Made by a program: the position numbers and the translations under genes
Notes under the pieces: model-generated
Database searches by the model: none
Seen by the model: the letters and a program-made list of their open reading frames with translations, nothing else
Told to the model about the DNA's origin: nothing
Part shown: one piece after another, positions 6,185 to 9,106 of the stretch
Position numbering within the stretch: position 1 is the stretch's first letter
Layout of the letters: each line of letters starts with the position of its first letter
Source of the DNA: Candidatus Methanofastidiosum methylothiophilum
GTDB taxonomy: Archaea; Methanobacteriota_B; Thermococci; Methanofastidiosales; Methanofastidiosaceae
Assembly: GCA_001587675.1 (NCBI GenBank)
Contig: LNGD01000063.1
Coordinates: 1-9,106, forward strand
Direction: 5' to 3'
Length of the DNA: 9,106 bases

Positions 6185-7498
6185 TTAGTATCTAAGATAC
6201 TTTTGGAATTCCCAATCTGTGACATACATTGAATATTCTTTCCAGACCTTCTTCTTGTGTTCAATGTATTTCTCGTATATATGCTTTCCAAGAGCTTCTC
6301 GTATAACCTTATCTTTTTCAAGCTCTTTAATAGCTTCTCCAAGGTTTATTGGCAGAGTTTCTATGCCTCTCTCTTCTAGTTCATCTAATGATAGTTCGAA
6401 TAGGTCGTAGTCAATTGGTTTTGGTGGTTCAATCTGGTTCTCAATACCATCAAGACCTGCCTTTAACATGGCTGTAAATGCTAGATATGGGTTACATGTT
6501 GGATCGGGCGATCTGAACTCAATTCTCAATGCTTTCTCGTTAGTTGGATTGTATCCTGGAATCCTAATTAATGTTGTTCTGTTGGCCCATCCCCATGCTA
6601 TGTAAACAGGTGCTTCGTATCCTGGAACTAATCTCTTGTATGAGTTTACTGATGGGGAACAAATGGCAGTTAGAGCCTTAGCGTGCTTTAGCATTCCACC
6701 GATGTACCATTTACCTTGATCTGAAAGGTTCTTTGTCTTTGGATCATAGAAAATGTTCTTTCCATTTTTGAAAACACTTTGGTGGCAGTGCATACCGTTT
6801 CCGGCTTGACCATAGAATGGTTTTGGCATATATGTAGCAACAAGGCCGTATTCCTTTGCTGCAATGTTCTTTACTACTTGCTTATATGTAATAACATCAT
6901 CTGCAGCTTCAAGGGCACTTTCCTTAAATCTGAAATCAATCTCGTGCTGACCATCTCCAACTTCGTGGTGTGTAATTTCACTTTTTACACCCATCATATG
7001 CATATAGAGTGCTGCTTTGTTTCTTACTTCCTCTCCTAAATCAAGTGGAGAGAAATCTGCGTACCCACCAGTATCATGAGGAACAAGTTTCCCATTTACC
7101 TCCTTTAGCAGGTGAAACTCAATCTCTGGCCCTACATAAAACTCCATGTTTTGTTCTGCAAGTTTTTTGATTTCTGATTTCAAAAGACTTCTTGGGTCCC
7201 CTTCATAAGGTTTCTTTGTTGTTGGGTAACAAACATCACAGATAATTCTTGCTTCATCAAGCCAGGGTATTATCTTGAAGGTAGCAGGGTCAGGTAATAA
7301 TAGGCTGTCACTGTTAAATATGTCTGAAAACCCTTTAATTGATGAACTATCGAATCCCAATCCATCCTCAAAAATAGAATCTATAAGATCTGTAGAAATT
7401 GAGAAGTTTTTTGGTATTCCAAGCATATCTACAAACTGCAATCTTATGTATTTTATGTTCTTTTCTTTAATTATTTTTTTTACTTGCTCTTTGTCCAT
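6185..7498 (-). CDS. glnA: Glutamine synthetase, type I
   Basis: The 437-residue product makes glutamine from glutamate, ammonia and ATP as a dodecamer, the main entry of ammonia into nitrogen metabolism. Landmarks in order: FDSSSIKGF at 49-57; metal-ligand region GPEIEF with E125 and E127; HHEVGDGQHEID with E179 and E186; KPFYGQAGNGMHCHQS at 226-241 with H237; NSYKRLVPGYEAP at 285-297 (flap Glu E295); NRT with R307; and RIEFRSPDPTCNPYLAF at 325-341. Length fits the GSI-alpha class. The residue aligning with the adenylylated Tyr of enteric GSI appears to be Phe (F367 in YDLFELS), so that control is unlikely. The position of Bacillus subtilis Arg62, needed for glutamine feedback, is D59. A GGAGGA site five bases upstream supports the ATG at 7498. 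The regulator gene lies 163 bases upstream on the same strand. Confidence 0.97.
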   Translation of the reverse strand: MDKEQVKKIIKEKNIKYIRLQFVDMLGIPKNFSISTDLIDSIFEDGLGFDSSSIKGFSDIFNSDSLLLPDPATFKIIPWLDEARIICDVCYPTTKKPYEGDPRSLLKSEIKKLAEQNMEFYVGPEIEFHLLKEVNGKLVPHDTGGYADFSPLDLGEEVRNKAALYMHMMGVKSEITHHEVGDGQHEIDFRFKESALEAADDVITYKQVVKNIAAKEYGLVATYMPKPFYGQAGNGMHCHQSVFKNGKNIFYDPKTKNLSDQGKWYIGGMLKHAKALTAICSPSVNSYKRLVPGYEAPVYIAWGWANRTTLIRIPGYNPTNEKALRIEFRSPDPTCNPYLAFTAMLKAGLDGIENQIEPPKPIDYDLFELSLDELEERGIETLPINLGEAIKELEKDKVIREALGKHIYEKYIEHKKKVWKEYSMYVTDWEFQKYLRY

Positions 7499-7503
7499 TT
7501 TAT

Positions 7504-7509
7504 TCCTCC
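7504..7509 (-). promoter_or_regulatory. Strong Shine-Dalgarno of glnA
   Basis: The minus strand reads GGAGGA, five bases before the ATG at 7498. It is one of the best ribosome-binding sites in the window and fixes the glnA start. It also shows that the glnA mRNA has a leader, so its promoter must lie well upstream of 7530. Confidence 0.8.
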
Positions 7510-7571
7510 AATTTTATATTTTATATTTATCCATTTGTCTAGGCATTTGATAGAAAAAAGAAGTATCATCT

Positions 7572-7584
7572 AGTATTTAATACT
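7572..7584. promoter_or_regulatory. 13-bp inverted repeat over the likely glnA TATA box
   Basis: The sequence AGTATT-T-AATACT has perfect six-base arms around one central base. An outer pair AAGTAT (7561-7566) and ATACTT (7580-7585) partly overlaps it. Within it, the minus strand reads ATTAAATA at 7574-7581, a fair archaeal TATA box preceded by GTAAGT, a five-of-six match to the BRE consensus. A start near 7552 would give a leader of about 50 bases containing the Shine-Dalgarno. The TATA assignment and the operator role are both inferred. Confidence 0.4.
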
Positions 7585-7623
7585 TACTGTAATATAATGA
7601 CTAATTTAGGTCTAATATGGCCT

Positions 7624-7638
7624 AAAAAAAAGAAAAAA
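7624..7638 (-). terminator. T-rich terminator of the regulator gene
   Basis: The minus strand carries six T, one C and eight T in a row, starting about 24 bases after the regulator stop codon at 7662. This is the expected form of an archaeal U-tract terminator and separates the regulator from glnA. It is flanked by two direct copies of ATGGCCTA (plus strand 7617-7624 and 7638-7645). Confidence 0.6.
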
Positions 7639-7661
7639 TGGCCTATAGTAATCACTTAATT

Positions 7662-8264
7662 TCATGAAACAAAAATTAACTCGTCTCTCCAGTCGTCCCT
7701 TATCCGTCCATTCTTTATGTTTAGCATTGGTAAATAGTTATGGAAGTATCTTATAGGATCTGAAAGTCTTATAGTTTGTACGTCTTCGATAGAATCCGGT
7801 CCATGATTTTTCTTTAGAGAGGGAACTATTATCTTATTGAAGTTTTCAACAATATCGTCGTCTCTTTCTCCTTCTAATATCATTACTAGAGCTACTCTTC
7901 CATCTACTTCTGCTAGAAATGATTGGTATATGTGGTCAGTAAATACTGTTCTAACGTTATTTTCTTCATTGATTTCTCTTATAAACTGGGTATAAGGCAG
8001 ACCAAGCTTAAATTTAATTATGTAAAGATGTCTAGCATTTATTTTCCCAATACCTGATTTGTCTAGATTAACATTCAAATAGTAGTGTATTATACCTTCT
8101 TCCTCCAGTTTCTTTCTTTTTCTATATACCGTTCTGACGGGAACTTTTGTCGCTTTACTTATCTGATTATCACTGCTTCTTGGATTTCTGATTAATGCCT
8201 TTATGATTAGCTTTTCTTGCTCGTCGATAGTTCTTCCCCTTAATATACAAATATCTTTAACCAT
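7662..8264 (-). CDS. Lrp/AsnC-like transcriptional regulator
   Basis: The 200-residue product has an N-terminal winged helix-turn-helix of the Lrp/AsnC kind: residues 13-26 (IDEQEKLIIKALIR) form the first helix, SDNQISKATK the second, and VPVRTVYRKRKKLEEEGII at 41-59 the recognition helix and wing start. Residues about 77-175 can be read as beta-alpha-beta-beta-alpha-beta, the order of the ligand-binding RAM domain, but the sequence is not a typical RAM domain and the tail past 175 is extra, making the protein longer than the usual 150 or so. The ATG at 8264 has GGAG seven bases upstream (8272-8275) and a very good promoter. It stands between glnA and a divergent glyA, so control of one or both, with an amino acid as effector, is a reasonable inference. 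The effector and targets are not shown by the sequence. Confidence 0.82.
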   Translation of the reverse strand: MVKDICILRGRTIDEQEKLIIKALIRNPRSSDNQISKATKVPVRTVYRKRKKLEEEGIIHYYLNVNLDKSGIGKINARHLYIIKFKLGLPYTQFIREINEENNVRTVFTDHIYQSFLAEVDGRVALVMILEGERDDDIVENFNKIIVPSLKKNHGPDSIEDVQTIRLSDPIRYFHNYLPMLNIKNGRIRDDWRDELIFVS

Positions 8265-8316
8265 GTTAATTCTCCATTATTTCTTGCCAGAATATTCTCT
8301 TAATATACATAAACAG

Positions 8317-8330
8317 TATATAAATTTATC
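8317..8330 (-). promoter_or_regulatory. Promoter of the regulator gene (BRE + TATA)
   Basis: On the minus strand GATAAA (8330-8325) fits the BRE consensus RNWAAW and is followed directly by a perfect TTTATATA box (8324-8317). Transcription should begin near 8295, leaving a leader of about 30 bases that carries the GGAG ribosome-binding site before the ATG at 8264. Confidence 0.75.
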
Positions 8331-8365
8331 GATTATGAAATATTATTGCCATAATTTCTTAATAA

Positions 8366-8377
8366 TAAGATATCTTA
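8366..8377. promoter_or_regulatory. 12-bp perfect palindrome between the divergent promoters
   Basis: TAAGATATCTTA is fully self-complementary. It lies between the regulator TATA/BRE (ending 8330) and the glyA BRE (starting 8391), 13 bases upstream of the latter. The nine-base part ATAAGATAT (8365-8373) recurs at 8402-8410, overlapping the end of the glyA TATA box and the bases just after it, and AAGATA occurs once more at 8378-8383. This is the best candidate operator in the spacer; in such AT-rich DNA chance remains possible. Confidence 0.45.
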
Positions 8378-8390
8378 AAGATAACCTATA

Positions 8391-8404
8391 GCAAAATATT
8401 TATA
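8391..8404 (+). promoter_or_regulatory. Promoter of glyA (BRE + TATA)
   Basis: GCAAAA at 8391-8396 fits the BRE consensus RNWAAW and is followed directly by TATTTATA at 8397-8404. The start of transcription is expected near 8426, about 15 bases before the ATG at 8441. That short leader would still include GTGAT at 8433-8437, which can pair with the end of 16S rRNA. Confidence 0.65.
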
Positions 8405-8440
8405 AGATATTTATGTACGTTTATTTATCGTCGTGATTTT

Positions 8441-9106
8441 ATGAAATCATTAGATGAAGTTGACATTGAAATTTATAATGCTATTGAAGATGAAAAAACT
8501 CGTCAGAGTGAAGGCCTTGAACTTATTGCAAGTGAAAATTTTACATCTAACGCAGTCCTAGAAGCTCAAAGGTCTGTAATGACAAATAAATATGCTGAAG
8601 GATATCCGGGGAAGAGGTATTATGGAGGATGTAAGTTCGTTGACGTTGCTGAAACTCTTGCAATCGAAAGGGCAAAAAAACTCTTCAACGCAGATCATGC
8701 AAATGTGCAGCCTCATTCAGGTACACAGGCTAACATGGCTGTATACTTCTCATGTTTAAATGTTGGGGATACAGTTTTAGGAATGGATTTATCATGTGGA
8801 GGGCATTTATCTCACGGGTCACCTGTTAATTTCTCAGGAAAGTTCTATAATTTTCAGTTTTATGGAGTTAATAAAAATAGCAACAGAATTGATTTCGACG
8901 AAGTTAGGGAAAAAGCCAATGAATTAAAACCTAAACTTATTGTGACAGGTGCTAGCTCTTACCCCAGGGAAATAGATTTTAAAGAATTTAGAAAAATTGC
9001 AGATGAAGTTGGCGCACTTTTAATGGCGGATATGGCCCACATTGCAGGACTTATAGCATGTGGTCTTCATAATTCACCTGTTCCATATTGTGATTTTGTA
9101 ACTTCT
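8441..9106 (+). CDS. glyA: Serine hydroxymethyltransferase, bacterial type, partial (3' end outside the window)
   Basis: The frame is open from the ATG at 8441 to the window end, giving the first 222 of an expected 410-430 or so residues. The PLP enzyme interconverts serine and glycine, passing a one-carbon unit to a folate or, in many archaea, tetrahydromethanopterin. Motifs: LIASENF (28-34), NKYAEGYPGKRYYGG (49-63), VQPHSGTQAN (89-98), GGHLSHGSPVNFSG (120-133) with the PLP-stacking His at H122, GASSYPREIDF (170-180), and ADMAHIAG (196-203) with D197 and H200. The cut falls just before the THK motif bearing the PLP lysine, so that residue cannot be checked. The GGHLSHGSPVNFSG and YAEGYPGKRYYGG stretches match bacterial GlyA far better than the usual archaeal form, suggesting acquisition from bacteria. 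C119 replaces a His usual in bacterial enzymes (E. coli His123). It is divergent from the regulator gene. Confidence 0.96.
   Translation, partial: MKSLDEVDIEIYNAIEDEKTRQSEGLELIASENFTSNAVLEAQRSVMTNKYAEGYPGKRYYGGCKFVDVAETLAIERAKKLFNADHANVQPHSGTQANMAVYFSCLNVGDTVLGMDLSCGGHLSHGSPVNFSGKFYNFQFYGVNKNSNRIDFDEVREKANELKPKLIVTGASSYPREIDFKEFRKIADEVGALLMADMAHIAGLIACGLHNSPVPYCDFVTS

Noticed and set aside
6779..7039. Plus-strand frame with a hydrophobic, Cys-rich product that might look like a small membrane protein.
   Set aside because: It is fully antisense to conserved glnA motifs, including the HHEVGDGQHEID and GMHCHQS regions.
8265..8440. Possible riboswitch or small RNA in the regulator-glyA spacer (glycine-type control of glyA).
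   Set aside because: The predicted glyA leader is only about 15 bases and the spacer is AT-rich without a stable conserved fold, so I see only promoters and a palindrome.

Overview
The window is archaeal and AT-rich (about two thirds A+T by eye). The archaeal signs are an archaeal/eukaryotic-type ribosomal protein L21e, the RNA polymerase subunit F (Rpb4), the tRNA pseudouridine synthase Pus10, the diphthamide enzyme Dph5, a DUF655 protein, and TATA/BRE-type promoters. The rpl21e-rpoF-DUF655 order is a known euryarchaeal cluster. The low G+C and a bacterial-type glyA would suit a methanogen-related euryarchaeon such as a Methanofastidiosales-like lineage, but I cannot establish the lineage from this window.

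Positions 1-6053 (minus strand) look like one transcription unit, read as dph5, a 935-residue coiled-coil repeat protein, pus10, rpl21e, rpoF and DUF655 (cut at the window edge). The gaps are about 42, 16, 2, 15 and 8 bases, and I see no obvious terminator inside. The TATA-like box before dph5 sits so close to the ATG that the first mRNA is probably leaderless. Five of the six genes belong to translation or transcription; the sixth is the unusual one. The 935-residue protein is built of nine clear units, mostly 74 and sometimes 70 residues long, each with an invariant Tyr. A higher-order three-unit period of exactly 218 residues runs through its first two thirds. I do not recognise it as a described family, and it is the main object of interest.

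Positions 6185-9106 form a nitrogen and one-carbon amino-acid block: glnA (type I glutamine synthetase) and an Lrp/AsnC-like regulator, both on the minus strand, with glyA (bacterial-type serine hydroxymethyltransferase, cut at the right edge) divergent from the regulator on the plus strand. The regulator-glyA spacer has two good back-to-back TATA/BRE promoters and a 12-bp perfect palindrome. The regulator-glnA spacer has a T-rich terminator and a 13-bp inverted repeat overlapping the likely glnA TATA box. The layout suggests that the regulator controls itself, glyA and glnA, which is inference.

No tRNA, rRNA, CRISPR array, insertion sequence or phage gene is visible, and no stretch over 300 bases lacks a gene.
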